A DNA stretch of 64,000 bases from Acidovorax sp. (GCA_030692685.1 JAUXZO010000033.1:1-64000), one strand, 5' to 3'. Positions 45,149 to 54,853 are shown, counted from the stretch's first letter. Numbers and translations: made by a program. Notes: generated by a model not told the origin, from the letters alone.

Positions 45149-46876
45149 TCAGCCTCCGGCGCGCAGGCGCGGCTCGCTCACACCGGTTGCACGGTTGAGC
45201 AGCATCAGGGTCAGGGGGCCAGCGCGGCCGTCGGGCGTCACGCCCTGGGCCAGCTGGAATCGATGGATGCGCGACTGGCGCAGCGCGGGAGTCATCGGGC
45301 GGCTGCTGGGGCCAGTGCCGCCTGCGGCCTTGGAGGCCAGTTGGGTGTCCAGCCACACGGCACCGTCCGGGGTGTCGGCGATTTCGCCCCGCTCGGGCAT
45401 GCCGGGCGGCGTGCGCCACAGGGTGGCCATGTCGCCGCGCCACACCTGCGCCAGCGCCTCCACCGGCACCTGCAGGGTCTGGCCGCCGCCCTCTAGCGTG
45501 GCGGTGTCGCCCTGCAGACTGCGCAGCACGGCCGAGACCGACTCTTCGGCGTCTTCCGACGGAAACAGCGTCAGCATCACGGGCCGGTCAATTTGCCGCA
45601 CCAAATTAAGCCCGGCACGGCGGTTGCGGTAGCAGCGCAGGCCGTCGCGCGGCAAGGTGGTGCAGGCATCGGCGCCCTCGGCCAGCGTCACTCCCCAGGC
45701 CGACGCAAGCGCCTTCCACGCGGGCGCGTCACCCGCCGATTGCGCGGCCAAAAACTGTTGCAGGACAGGCGCAATGGCGGGTGCTGCGGCGGCAGAAGCC
45801 GCTGGGCTTGCGGCCGCCGCTGCGGCGCTGGCCGCGGGCAACGCGCGAACAGCACCCGCGCCCGCACTGGAGGCCTGCGCCTGCGCCACTGCGGCCGGTT
45901 CGTTGACTGATTTTGTAGCCCCCCCCGATGGCGGCCAGGCCCCTAAAGCCCAGCCTGCGGCGGCCACCAGCGCCGCACCCGCCACGCCGCCTATGCCCGC
46001 CAGGGCCCAGCCCGGCATCGGCCCCCGGTCGCTGCGGGCCGCTGCTGCTGCGGCCGGTGCATCAAAAACCTCGCGCGCCGCGCGATTGACGATGGGCACG
46101 CTGACCTCGCGCACCCCGGCCGCATAAGCGCCCAGCAGCGCGCGGTCACACAGCAGGTTGATGCGGCGCGGCACGCCGTGCGCCAGCGCATGCACGCGCC
46201 GGATCGCCCGCTGGCTGAACGGCAGCGGGCCATTGAGCCCCGCCACCGACAGCCGGTGCGCGATGTACTGCTGTGTTTCTTGCGGGGTGAGTGCATCGAG
46301 GTGAAACCGGGCAATCACGCGCTGCGCCAATTGCTCCATCGACGGGCGCGCCACCATCGCGCGAAGCTCGGGCTGGCCGATGAGGATGATCTGCAGCAGC
46401 TTGCGCTCGCTGGTTTCCAGGTTGGTCAGCAAACGCAGCTGTTCCAGCACGTCGGCCGACAGGTTTTGTGCCTCGTCAATGATGAGCACGTTGTTGCGGC
46501 CGCTCGCATGGGCTGCCAGCAGTGAGGCATTGAGCGGGTCAATGCAGTCTTTGACCGTCTCCACCCCCGGCACAGCAGGCGCGTGCGGCACGCCGAACTC
46601 GTCGCAAATCGAGCGCAGCAGCTCGCCCACCGTGACCTTGGGGTTGAAGATATAGGCCACGTTACAGTGCGCCGGAATCTGCTCCAGAAAACACCGGCAC
46701 ACGGTGGTCTTGCCGGTGCCCACCTCGCCGGTCAACAGCACAAAACCGCCGCCTGCGTCCAGCCCATAGAGCAGGTGGGCCAGCGCCTCGCGGTGCCGCT
46801 CGCTCATGAACAGGTATCGAGGGTCGGGGGCGATGGAGAACGGCGCTTGCTGGAGACCGAAAAACGGGGCGTACAT
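45149..46876 (-). CDS. exeA: ExeA/GspA-type AAA ATPase with peptidoglycan-binding end
   Basis: A 575-residue protein. The N-terminal AAA ATPase starts with MYAPFFGLQQAPFSIAPDPR, a hallmark of ExeA, then Walker A LLTGEVGTGKTTVCR, Walker B VLIIDEAQNLS and HGVPRRINLLCDRALL. A membrane helix follows at about residue 295-315 (ALAGIGGVAGAALVAAAGWA) and a periplasmic part with a C-terminal peptidoglycan_binding_1-like segment (ALRQSRIHRFQLAQGVTPDG, TLMLLNRATG). It is known to work with GspB in secretin assembly. The two genes form an operon and are divergent from an acyl-CoA ligase gene. Confidence 0.93.
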   Translation of the reverse strand: MYAPFFGLQQAPFSIAPDPRYLFMSERHREALAHLLYGLDAGGGFVLLTGEVGTGKTTVCRCFLEQIPAHCNVAYIFNPKVTVGELLRSICDEFGVPHAPAVPGVETVKDCIDPLNASLLAAHASGRNNVLIIDEAQNLSADVLEQLRLLTNLETSERKLLQIILIGQPELRAMVARPSMEQLAQRVIARFHLDALTPQETQQYIAHRLSVAGLNGPLPFSQRAIRRVHALAHGVPRRINLLCDRALLGAYAAGVREVSVPIVNRAAREVFDAPAAAAAARSDRGPMPGWALAGIGGVAGAALVAAAGWALGAWPPSGGATKSVNEPAAVAQAQASSAGAGAVRALPAASAAAAAASPAASAAAAPAIAPVLQQFLAAQSAGDAPAWKALASAWGVTLAEGADACTTLPRDGLRCYRNRRAGLNLVRQIDRPVMLTLFPSEDAEESVSAVLRSLQGDTATLEGGGQTLQVPVEALAQVWRGDMATLWRTPPGMPERGEIADTPDGAVWLDTQLASKAAGGTGPSSRPMTPALRQSRIHRFQLAQGVTPDGRAGPLTLMLLNRATGVSEPRLRAGG

Positions 46877-47115
46877 GCCCTGAGGATACCGCCACCCCAT
46901 GAAGCAACCCGCGGTGGGGTCCCTCAGCCGTCTTGCCGGGGCTGGCAAATGGCAGGAAGGGTTTTACCCACCCGGTAGTTTCCCGTAAATTGTCGTCGGC
47001 AAGACAAGATGGCGTCAAAGTCAGTCCTAGCATCCACTCCCATACAAGACACGCAGCCACAAGGCCGCGATCCCGGCAGTCACCGGACGGACACCTCTCA
47101 CTTTAGGAACCTGCA

Positions 47116-49062
47116 ATGTTGACCACGTTCCCGCAATTGCTGCTCAAGCATGCCGCCGAACGGCCCACGGCCCCGGCGCTGCGCGAAAAAGAATATGGCA
47201 TCTGGCAGGCCCACAGCTGGGCCGACCTGGCGCGTCTGGTGGAGCACATTGCGGCGGGCCTGCACCTGGCCGGGCTGCAGCGCGATGAACATATGGTGGT
47301 GATCGGCGCCAACCGCCCGCGCCTGTACGCCACCATGCTGGCCGCGCAGTCGCTGGGTGCCATCCCCGTGCCGCTGTACCAGGATGCCGTGGGTGCTGAG
47401 TGCATCTTCCCGCTGAACAACGCCGACGTGCGCTTTTGCATGGTGGAAGACCAGGAGCAGGTGGACAAGATTCTGGAGATCCGCGAGCAGTGCCCCCAAA
47501 TATCCAACATCTACTTTGACGACCCGCGCGGCCTGCGCAACTACGAAGAACAAGGCCTTGCATCGCTGGAAGCGCTTATGGAAGCGGGCAAGGCCCATGT
47601 CGCCAAGCACCCGCAATGGTTCGCCACCGAAGTGGCCAAGACCCAGCCGGGCGATGTGGCCGCGATGTTCTTCACCTCCGGCACCACGGGCAACCCCAAG
47701 GGTGTGGTGCACACCCACAGCACCCTGCTGGACCGCGCCTCGGCAGGCGCCGAGTTCGACAAGCTCACCAGCCGCGAAGAAGTGCTGGCCTACCTGCCCC
47801 CGGCCTGGATTGGCCAGAACATCTTCAGCTACGCCCAGTGGCTGGCCTGTGGCTACGTGGTCAACTGCCCCGAGTCGGCCAGCACCGTGACCATCGATTT
47901 GAAAGAAGTCGGCCCTACCTACTACTTTGCACCGCCCCGCATTTTTGAAGGTCTGCTGACCAGCGTGATGATTCGCATGGAAGACGCGGGCACCCTCAAG
48001 CGCGCCATGTTCCACGCGTGCATGAGCGTGGCCAAGCGCGTGGGCCCGGCACTGATGGACGGCGAGGCCGTGAGCGCCATCGACAAGATCAAGTACGCGC
48101 TGGGCAACCTGCTGGTGTACGGCCCGCTGCGCAACAACCTGGGTTTCAGCCGCGTGCGCGTGGCCTACACGGCGGGCGAGGCCATCGGACCCGACCTGTT
48201 CACGTTCTACCGCTCCATCGGCATCAACCTCAAGCAGCTGTACGGCTCCACAGAAACGGCCGTGTTCGTGTGCCTGCAGCCCGACAACCAGGCGCGTGCC
48301 GACACCGTGGGCGTGCCCATTCGGGGCGTGGAGATCAAGGTCGCTGACAACGGCGAGATCCTGGTCAAGTCTGCCGGGTTGCTCAAGGAGTATTACAAGA
48401 ACCCCACCGCCACGGCCGAAGTGCTGACGGCCGACGGCTGGTACCACACCAGCGATGCGGGGTTTCTGGACGCGCATGGCCACCTCAAGATCATTGACCG
48501 CGTCAAGGACGTGGGCCGCATCAAGGGCGGAGCGAACGACGGTGCGATGTTTGCGCCCAAGTATGTGGAGAACAAGCTCAAGTTCTTCCCGCACATCAAG
48601 GAAGTGGTCGCCCTGGGCGATGGCCGCGAGAAGGTGTGCGTGATGATCAACATCGACTTTGATGCCGTGGGCAACTGGGCAGAACGCCGCAACTTGCCCT
48701 ACGCGGGCTACACCGATCTGGCGCAAAAACCCGAGGTGTATGAGCTGATCCGCGAGTGCATCGAGAAGGTCAATGCCGACCTCGCCACCGACACCCTGCT
48801 GGCAGGCAGCCAGGTCAGCCGCTTTTTGGTGCTGCACAAGGAACTGGATGCCGACGATGGCGAGTTGACCCGCACCAACAAGGTCCGCCGCGGCTTCATT
48901 GCCGACAAATACGGCGTTCTGGTGGAGGCCCTGTACGGCGGCCGCACCGAGCAGTACATCGAGACCCAGGTGAAGTTTGAAGACGGCCGCACCGGCAGCG
49001 TGAGCGCGACGCTCAAGCTGTCGGACACCAAGACTTTTGCGCCCGTCAAAGCCGCAGCATGA
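47116..49062 (+). CDS. AMP-dependent long-chain acyl-CoA synthetase-like ligase
   Basis: A 648-residue adenylate-forming ligase. The P-loop is MFFTSGTTGNPKGVVHTH, A5 motif QLYGSTET, A7 GWYHTSDAGFLDAHG and A8 IIDRVKDVGRIKGG; the catalytic Lys of A10 is expected in TRTNKVRRGF. It activates a carboxylic acid to its CoA thioester. The gene heads a cluster with all five parts of a branched-chain-type ABC transporter and a PaaK-like ligase. The natural substrate is therefore probably the solute brought in by that transporter. ATGA overlap with the next gene. Confidence 0.94.
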   Translation: MLTTFPQLLLKHAAERPTAPALREKEYGIWQAHSWADLARLVEHIAAGLHLAGLQRDEHMVVIGANRPRLYATMLAAQSLGAIPVPLYQDAVGAECIFPLNNADVRFCMVEDQEQVDKILEIREQCPQISNIYFDDPRGLRNYEEQGLASLEALMEAGKAHVAKHPQWFATEVAKTQPGDVAAMFFTSGTTGNPKGVVHTHSTLLDRASAGAEFDKLTSREEVLAYLPPAWIGQNIFSYAQWLACGYVVNCPESASTVTIDLKEVGPTYYFAPPRIFEGLLTSVMIRMEDAGTLKRAMFHACMSVAKRVGPALMDGEAVSAIDKIKYALGNLLVYGPLRNNLGFSRVRVAYTAGEAIGPDLFTFYRSIGINLKQLYGSTETAVFVCLQPDNQARADTVGVPIRGVEIKVADNGEILVKSAGLLKEYYKNPTATAEVLTADGWYHTSDAGFLDAHGHLKIIDRVKDVGRIKGGANDGAMFAPKYVENKLKFFPHIKEVVALGDGREKVCVMINIDFDAVGNWAERRNLPYAGYTDLAQKPEVYELIRECIEKVNADLATDTLLAGSQVSRFLVLHKELDADDGELTRTNKVRRGFIADKYGVLVEALYGGRTEQYIETQVKFEDGRTGSVSATLKLSDTKTFAPVKAAA

Positions 49063-49886
49063 AACCCGCTCTCTACCCACCCGAGCAGCAACACCCCACC
49101 ATGACCAAAAAGAAGATCGGCGACGTCATCCTTGACGTCAAGAACATCAGCCTGCGGTTTGGCGGCGTGAAGGCGCTGACGGACATCTCGTTCAATGTCA
49201 AAGAGCACGAGATCCGCGCCATCATCGGCCCCAACGGCGCGGGCAAAAGCTCGATGCTCAACTGCATCAACGGCGTCTACACCCCGCAGGACGGCTCCAT
49301 CACCTTCCGGGGCAAAACGTTCTCGCACATGAACTCGCGCCAGGTGGCAGAGATGGGTGTGGCGCGCACGTTCCAGAACCTGGCGCTGTTCAAGGGCATG
49401 AGCGTGATCGACAACATCATGACCGGCCGCAACCTCAAGATCAAAAGCAACATCCTGCTGCAGGCGTTGCGCTGGGGCCCCGCCGAGCGCGAAGAGATTG
49501 CCCACCGCGAAAAGGTCGAACACATCATCGACTTTCTGGAAATCCAGGCGTTTCGCAAAACACCCGTGGGCCAGGTGCCCTACGGCCTGCAAAAGCGCGT
49601 GGACCTGGGCCGGGCACTGGCCATGGAGCCGCAGGTGCTGCTGCTCGATGAACCCATGGCCGGCATGAACGTGGAAGAAAAGCAGGACATGTGCCGCTTC
49701 ATCCTGGACGTGAACGACGAGTTCGGCACCACCATCGTGCTCATCGAGCACGACATGGGCGTGGTGATGGACATCTCCGACCGTGTGGTGGTGCTGGACT
49801 ACGGCAAGAAGATTGGCGACGGCACCCCCGACGAAGTGCGCAACAACGAAGACGTGATCAGTGCCTATCTGGGCACATCGCACTGA
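49059..49886 (+). CDS. ABC transporter ATP-binding protein, LivG type
   Basis: A 275-residue ATPase with Walker A GPNGAGKS, Q-loop RTFQNLALF, Walker B VLLLDEPMAGMN and switch IEHDMGVVMDISDRV; the signature motif is degenerate (YGLQKRVDLGRAL). This belongs to the LivG group of branched-chain amino acid and organic acid importers. The ATG overlaps the stop of the acyl-CoA ligase gene. LivF occurs separately at 53815, completing the ATPase pair. Confidence 0.94.
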   Translation: MKPALYPPEQQHPTMTKKKIGDVILDVKNISLRFGGVKALTDISFNVKEHEIRAIIGPNGAGKSSMLNCINGVYTPQDGSITFRGKTFSHMNSRQVAEMGVARTFQNLALFKGMSVIDNIMTGRNLKIKSNILLQALRWGPAEREEIAHREKVEHIIDFLEIQAFRKTPVGQVPYGLQKRVDLGRALAMEPQVLLLDEPMAGMNVEEKQDMCRFILDVNDEFGTTIVLIEHDMGVVMDISDRVVVLDYGKKIGDGTPDEVRNNEDVISAYLGTSH

Positions 49887-49990
49887 TATGACCCCCACGC
49901 TTGTCACTGCGTGTATTGCGCTGCCCCCCAGGGGGCCTCGGTCGCCTTGGGGCGGCCCGGCGGCGACCGACCCTGAACGGAGATAACAAC

Positions 49991-50920
49991 ATGGGATTTT
50001 TTCTTGAAACACTGCTGGGCGGCCTCATGGCCGGCATGCTGTATTCGCTGGTGGCGCTGGGTTTTGTACTGATCTACAAGGCCTCTGGCGTGTTCAACTT
50101 TGCGCAGGGCGCCATGGTGCTGTTTGCCGCGTTGGCGATGGCACGGTTTGCCGAGTGGATTCCGAAGTGGACCGGTCTGGACAGCAAGATCGCCGCCAAC
50201 CTGATCGCCTTTGTGCTGGCGGGCGTTGTGATGTTTGTGGTGGCCTGGGTGATCGAGCGGCTGGTGCTGCGCCACCTCGTCAACCAGGAGGGCGCCACGC
50301 TGCTCATGGCCACGCTGGGCATTGCCTACTTCATGGAAGGCCTGGGCCAGACCATCTTTGGAGGCGACATCTACAAGATCGACATCGGCATGCCCAAAGA
50401 GCCGCTGTTCGCGCTGGACAACATTTTCCCCGGCGGCATTCTGATCAACAAGGAAGACGTGATCGCTGCAGCCATTGCAGCGGCGCTGGTGGTGGCGCTG
50501 TCGCTGTTCTTCCAGAAGACTTCCACCGGCCGCGCCCTGCGTGCCGTGGCAGATGATCACCAAGCCGCCCAATCCATCGGCATCCCGCTCAACCGCATCT
50601 GGGTGATCGTGTGGTGTGTGGCGGGTGTGGTGGCCCTGGTGGCCGGAATGATCTGGGGCAGCAAGCTCGGGGTGCAGTTCTCGCTGGCCACCGTGGCGCT
50701 GCGAGCGCTGCCGGTGGTGATTCTGGGGGGCCTGACATCGGTGCCCGGCGCCATCATCGGCGGGCTGATCATCGGCGTGGGCGAGAAGCTCTCGGAGGTG
50801 TACCTGGGACCGTTTGTGGGCGGGGGCATCGAGATCTGGTTTGCGTATGCGCTGGCATTGGTGTTCCTGCTGTTCAGGCCTCAAGGGCTGTTTGGCGAGA
50901 AGATCATTGATCGCGTGTAA
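49991..50920 (+). CDS. ABC transporter permease, LivH type
   Basis: A 309-residue inner-membrane permease with eight likely helices, starting MGFFLETLLGGLMAGMLYSL; the family segments are GFVLIYKASGVFNFAQGAMV, GRALRAVADDHQAAQSIGI (ATPase-contacting loop) and GGLTSVPGAIIGGLIIGVGE. The start follows CGGAGATAACAAC. It lies 104 nt downstream of the LivG gene and 28 nt upstream of the LivM gene. Confidence 0.94.
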   Translation: MGFFLETLLGGLMAGMLYSLVALGFVLIYKASGVFNFAQGAMVLFAALAMARFAEWIPKWTGLDSKIAANLIAFVLAGVVMFVVAWVIERLVLRHLVNQEGATLLMATLGIAYFMEGLGQTIFGGDIYKIDIGMPKEPLFALDNIFPGGILINKEDVIAAAIAAALVVALSLFFQKTSTGRALRAVADDHQAAQSIGIPLNRIWVIVWCVAGVVALVAGMIWGSKLGVQFSLATVALRALPVVILGGLTSVPGAIIGGLIIGVGEKLSEVYLGPFVGGGIEIWFAYALALVFLLFRPQGLFGEKIIDRV

Positions 50921-50948
50921 CCCATAACAAGAACAACAGGAGAACCAC

Positions 50949-52025
50949 ATGCTCTACCGTGAAAATGGTCAGTTCAAGACCAGCTACCGGGCTGATCAGC
51001 AGATCTTCCCGATTGCACAGGACCGCATCGCCATCGCGCTGCTGCTGGCCGTGGCCTTTGTGGCCGTGCCCATGTTGTCCAGCGACTACTTCTTTCGCGC
51101 CATCCTGATCCCGTTCGTGATCATGTCCCTGGCTGCGCTGGGGGTGAACATTCTGGTGGGCTACTGCGGGCAAATCTCGCTGGGCTCAGGCGCCTTCATG
51201 GCGGTGGGAGCCTATGGTGCCTACAACTTCTTTGTGCGGCTTCCGGGCCTGCCGCTGATCCCGGCACTGATCCTGGGCGGTCTGTGCGCCACGTTCTTCG
51301 GCATCCTGTTCGGGCTGCCCAGCCTGCGAGTGAAGGGCCTGTATCTGGCCGTGGCAACACTGGCGGCGCAGTTCTTCAGCGACTGGATGTTCTTGCGCAT
51401 TCGCTGGTTCACGCTCGACACACCGTCGGGCTCGGTGTCGGTGTCCAACCTGCAGGTGTTCGGTTTTCCTATCGAGAGCGCCACCAGCAAGTACCTGTTC
51501 TGCCTGGCCATCCTGGTGGTCATGGCTCTGCTGGCCAAGAACCTGGTGCGTGGTGCGATTGGGCGCGAATGGATGGCCATCCGCGACATGGATGTGGCGG
51601 CGGCGGTGATCGGCATCCGCCCGATGTACGCCAAGCTCAGCGCGTTTGCGGTCAGCTCTTTCATCATCGGCGTGGCCGGTGGGCTGTGGGCCTTTGTGTA
51701 CCTGGGCGCATGGGAGCCGGGCGCGTTCTCGGTGGACATGTCGTTTCGACTGCTGTTCATGGTGATCATCGGCGGCATGGGTTCCATCATGGGCAGCTTC
51801 TTTGGCGCTGCCTTCATCGTGGTGCTGCCCATTGCGCTCAACCAGTTTTTGCCAGTGTTCCTGGGTCTGTTTGGCATCAGCATTTCCACTGCGGGTGTGT
51901 CCCATGCCGAACTCATGATTTTTGGCGGCCTGATTGTGTGGTTCCTCATCGTGGAGCCCCATGGCCTGGCCAAGCTGTGGTCCATCGGTAAACAGAAGAT
52001 GCGCCTGTGGCCCTTCCCGCATTGA
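50949..52025 (+). CDS. ABC transporter permease, LivM type
   Basis: A 358-residue inner-membrane permease. Family blocks are LVGYCGQISLGSGAFMAVGA, FGLPSLRVKGLYLAVATLAA, GREWMAIRDMDVAAAVIGI and IIGGMGSIMGSFFGAAFI. AACAGGAGAACCAC precedes the ATG. It would pair with the LivH protein to form the membrane channel of the importer. Confidence 0.94.
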   Translation: MLYRENGQFKTSYRADQQIFPIAQDRIAIALLLAVAFVAVPMLSSDYFFRAILIPFVIMSLAALGVNILVGYCGQISLGSGAFMAVGAYGAYNFFVRLPGLPLIPALILGGLCATFFGILFGLPSLRVKGLYLAVATLAAQFFSDWMFLRIRWFTLDTPSGSVSVSNLQVFGFPIESATSKYLFCLAILVVMALLAKNLVRGAIGREWMAIRDMDVAAAVIGIRPMYAKLSAFAVSSFIIGVAGGLWAFVYLGAWEPGAFSVDMSFRLLFMVIIGGMGSIMGSFFGAAFIVVLPIALNQFLPVFLGLFGISISTAGVSHAELMIFGGLIVWFLIVEPHGLAKLWSIGKQKMRLWPFPH

Positions 52026-52185
52026 CCTCGCTTGCGCCACGTTTTTCCCGCGTTTTGCCATCGTTTTCCCTCATCCACAAAGAGGCTTGCTCGATAACAC
52101 CGATGCGTTATGCACCGAATGTTCGTTTACTAAAAGCCCGTGTGATTTCGCAGTGCTTCAACAACTTTATTCACAGGAGACAACC

Positions 52186-53511
52186 ATGAAGCTTCGTACC
52201 CTGGTTCTGGCCGTGGCCACAGTGGCCGCCGGTGCATCGGTCTTTTCGACCAGTGCCTTCGCGCAGCCCAAAGACCAATTCATTCCCGTGCTGTCGTACC
52301 GCACCGGCCCCTACGGCCCCAACGGCGCGCCCTGGGCCAATGGCTACGTGGACTACCTCAAGCTGGTCAATGCCCGCGGCGGCATCAACGGCGTGAAGCT
52401 GACGTTTGAAGAGTGCGAAACCGGCTACGACACCGCCCGCAGCGTGGAGTGCTATGAGCGCCTGAAGAGCAAAGGCGCATCGTTTGTGCAGCCCCTGTCT
52501 ACGGGCGCCACGTTTGCCATCACCGAGAAGGCCCCCACCGACAAGATTCCCGTCGTGACCATCGGCTATGGCCGTTCTGAAAGCGCAGATGGCACGGTGT
52601 TCAAGTGGAACTTCCCCATCGCGGGCACCTACTGGGTGGCCGCCGACGCGATCATCCAGGCCATTGGCAACAAGGAAGGCGGCCTGGACAAGCTCAAGGG
52701 CAAGAAAATTGCCTTGGTCTACCACGACAGTCCCTATGGCAAAGAGCCCATCCCGCTGATGCAGGAGCGCTCCAAGATGCACGGATTTGACCTGCAACTG
52801 CTGCCCGTGACAGCACCCGGCGTGGAGCAAAAGGCCACCTGGCTGCAGATCCGCCAAGCCCGCCCTGACTACGTGGCACTGTGGGGCTGGGGTGTGATGA
52901 ACTCCACCGCCATCAAGGAAGCCCAGGCCACCGGTTACCCGCGCGAGAAGATGTATGGCGTGTGGTGGGCCGGTGCAGAGCCGGACGTGAAGGACGTGGC
53001 CGATGGCGCCAAGGGCTACAACGCCGTGACTATGCAGCACGGCGCAGAGCCCCAGTCCAAGCTGGTCAAGGACGTGCTGGCCCAGTTGCACGACAAGGGC
53101 CAGGGCACAGGCCCCAAGGACGAAGTGGGCCAGGTGCTGTACATGCGCGGCGCCATGAGCGCGATGCTGGGCGTGGAAGGCATCCGCTCTGCACAAGACC
53201 GTTTTGGCAAAGGCAAGGTCATGACCGGCGAGCAAGTGCGCTGGGGCCTGGAGAACCTGAACCTCACGCAACCCAAGCTGGATGCCCTGGGCTTTGCGGG
53301 CGTGATGCGCCCCATCAGCACCTCGTGCACGGACCACATGGGCGCTGCCTGGGCCCGCATCCACACCTGGGACGGCAAGGCCTGGAAGTTCACGTCGGAC
53401 TGGCTGCAGGCGGATGAACAAATCATCAAGCCATTGGTGAAGGCGACGGCTGCCAAGTACGCGGCCGAGAAGAAGCTGACACCGCGCACGCCGGCGGACT
53501 GCCAGTCTTGA
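52186..53511 (+). CDS. Branched-chain amino acid-type ABC substrate-binding protein
   Basis: A 441-residue periplasmic receptor; signal peptide MKLRTLVLAVATVAAGASVF, ending SAFAQ. Mature segments include FIPVLSYRTGPYGPNGAPWA, GYVDYLKLVNARGGINGVKL and KKIALVYHDSPYGKEPIP. The TGPY.PNG loop differs from that of amino-acid receptors and is more like receptors for aromatic or other carboxylic acids, which fits the two acyl-CoA ligases flanking the transporter. CACAGGAGACAACC precedes the ATG. An unusually long hairpin-rich gap separates it from the LivF gene. Confidence 0.93.
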   Translation: MKLRTLVLAVATVAAGASVFSTSAFAQPKDQFIPVLSYRTGPYGPNGAPWANGYVDYLKLVNARGGINGVKLTFEECETGYDTARSVECYERLKSKGASFVQPLSTGATFAITEKAPTDKIPVVTIGYGRSESADGTVFKWNFPIAGTYWVAADAIIQAIGNKEGGLDKLKGKKIALVYHDSPYGKEPIPLMQERSKMHGFDLQLLPVTAPGVEQKATWLQIRQARPDYVALWGWGVMNSTAIKEAQATGYPREKMYGVWWAGAEPDVKDVADGAKGYNAVTMQHGAEPQSKLVKDVLAQLHDKGQGTGPKDEVGQVLYMRGAMSAMLGVEGIRSAQDRFGKGKVMTGEQVRWGLENLNLTQPKLDALGFAGVMRPISTSCTDHMGAAWARIHTWDGKAWKFTSDWLQADEQIIKPLVKATAAKYAAEKKLTPRTPADCQS

Positions 53512-53814
53512 TTCAGACCATCCCCCTGAGGCGCTGACGCGCCTCGGTGCAGCCACCAGAGGCGGCAGCTCTTCGGGGCCGTCCAAGCCTGCGCAGGCAG
53601 GCTTGGAGCCGCGGCCCTCAGCCCCTTCTCTCGAATCGCTGCGCAATTCGGGGAGGGGGACGCCACCGGTGCGGCGGGGCGGCCCTTGCACGGTGGCCCT
53701 CGCATTGGGCCGCGACAGTGTTTACGGCCAGTGATCAGCGGTTGTCCCGGTGGGGCAGCCGCCAATCCAAAGAGTTGTTGAGCAGCTCTTTGGATTGGCA
53801 CAGAAGGCAACACC
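53512..53814 (+). other. 303-nt hairpin-rich gap with repeat B copy, ahead of LivF gene
   Basis: No gene seen. It holds GAGGCGC-TGAC-GCGCCTC (53528-53545), CCAAGCCTGC...GCAGGCTTGG (53583-53606), the second copy of GC-rich repeat B (53518-53718) and a 14-bp perfect inverted repeat GCCAATCCAAAGAG / CTCTTTGGATTGGC (53761-53774 and 53786-53799). The latter ends 15 nt before the LivF ATG, so it could modulate translation or transcription. Confidence 0.7.
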
Positions 53815-54624
53815 ATGGAACCGAAAAACATCGTTCTCAACGTCAACGGCATCGAGGTCATTTACAACCACGTGATCCTGGTGCTCAAAGGCGTCTCGCT
53901 GCAGGTGCCGCAGGGCGCCATCGTGGCACTCCTGGGGGGCAATGGGGCGGGTAAAACCACCACGTTGCGCGCCGTGTCCAACCTGCTCAAGGGGGAGCGG
54001 GGGGAGGTCACCAAGGGCTCCATCGAGCTGCGTGGTGAACGCATCGAAAACCTCTCGCCCGCCGACCTGGTGCAGCGCGGCGTGGTGCAGGTGATGGAGG
54101 GGCGACATTGTTTTGCCCACCTGACGATTGAAGAGAACCTGATGACGGGCAGCTACACCCGCACCAGCAAGGCCGAGATCGCGGCCAATCTGGAGAAGGT
54201 CTACAACTACTTTCCGCGGCTTAAAACACGCCGCACCTCGCAGGCTGCCTACACCTCGGGCGGCGAGCAGCAGATGTGCGCCATCGGCCGCGCGCTGATG
54301 GCCAACCCCAGCATGGTGCTGCTGGACGAGCCCTCCATGGGTCTCGCACCGCAGATCGTGGAAGAGGTGTTCAACATCGTGAAAGACCTGAACACCAAAG
54401 AGAAGGTCACCTTTCTGTTGGCCGAGCAGAACACCAACATGGCGCTCAAATATTCGGACTACGGCTACATCATGGAAAGCGGCCGCGTGGTGATGGACGG
54501 CATTGCGAGCGACCTGGCCAACAACGAAGACGTCAAGGAGTTCTACCTGGGCGTGGGCGGTGGGGAGCGCAAAAGCTTCAAGGATGTGAAGAGCTACAAG
54601 CGGCGCAAGCGCTGGCTTGCATAG
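53815..54624 (+). CDS. ABC transporter ATP-binding protein, LivF type
   Basis: A 269-residue ATPase with Walker A GGNGAGKT, Q-loop VVQVMEGRHCF, signature as TSGGEQQM (Thr in place of the usual Leu), Walker B MVLLDEPSMGLAP and the His position of the switch as LLAEQNTN. LivF proteins commonly have Gln here. It ends with a basic tail (YKRRKRWLA) longer than usual. This is the last transporter component, followed after 229 nt by a PaaK-like ligase gene. Confidence 0.93.
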   Translation: MEPKNIVLNVNGIEVIYNHVILVLKGVSLQVPQGAIVALLGGNGAGKTTTLRAVSNLLKGERGEVTKGSIELRGERIENLSPADLVQRGVVQVMEGRHCFAHLTIEENLMTGSYTRTSKAEIAANLEKVYNYFPRLKTRRTSQAAYTSGGEQQMCAIGRALMANPSMVLLDEPSMGLAPQIVEEVFNIVKDLNTKEKVTFLLAEQNTNMALKYSDYGYIMESGRVVMDGIASDLANNEDVKEFYLGVGGGERKSFKDVKSYKRRKRWLA

Positions 54625-54720
54625 GAGCCCCCTGTGGCGCTGGCGCGCCTTCCCCCTCAGGGGGACGCACCCGGTGGCCTGGCGCAGCCAGTTCCACGGG
54701 TGCGCTGGGAATGGCGGCGT
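54625..54720 (+). repeat. GC-rich dispersed repeat B, copy 3
   Basis: CTTCCCCCTCAGGGGGACGC and CAGTTCCACGGGTGCG follow the LivF stop directly, matching the order seen at 44099-44195. Confidence 0.65.
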
Positions 54721-54779
54721 GACAGTTGCTGTGATGCCGCCACCAAATTTGCAAGCAGTACGAAGAGATACTCCTCATT

Positions 54780-54832
54780 TCATAGCTGCTAGCGCTTGCT
54801 GCATAAGCGCTAGAGGCCAATTTCATTCATAA
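54780..54832 (+). repeat. Dispersed palindromic repeat A, copy 6
   Basis: TCATAGCTGCTAGCGCTTGC then TGCATAAGCGCTAGAGGCCA and ATTTCATTCATAAAA, 22 nt before the PaaK-like ATG. Confidence 0.87.
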
Positions 54833-54853
54833 AACCGCATAGGAACCCATGGC

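Noticed and set aside
45144..47115. A complete type II secretion locus
   Set aside because: Only the GspA/GspB pair is present; no secretin, pseudopilin or GspE genes occur in the window.
47565..47590. Another repeat A core (AAGCGCTTATGGAAGC) in the acyl-CoA ligase
   Set aside because: Only the AGCGCTTAT word matches and the region is a normally conserved part of the ligase.
47098..49080. 660-codon open frame on the minus strand opposite the acyl-CoA ligase
   Set aside because: It mirrors the true gene, has a His/Gly/Val-rich composition typical of antisense frames in GC-rich DNA, and no domain motif.
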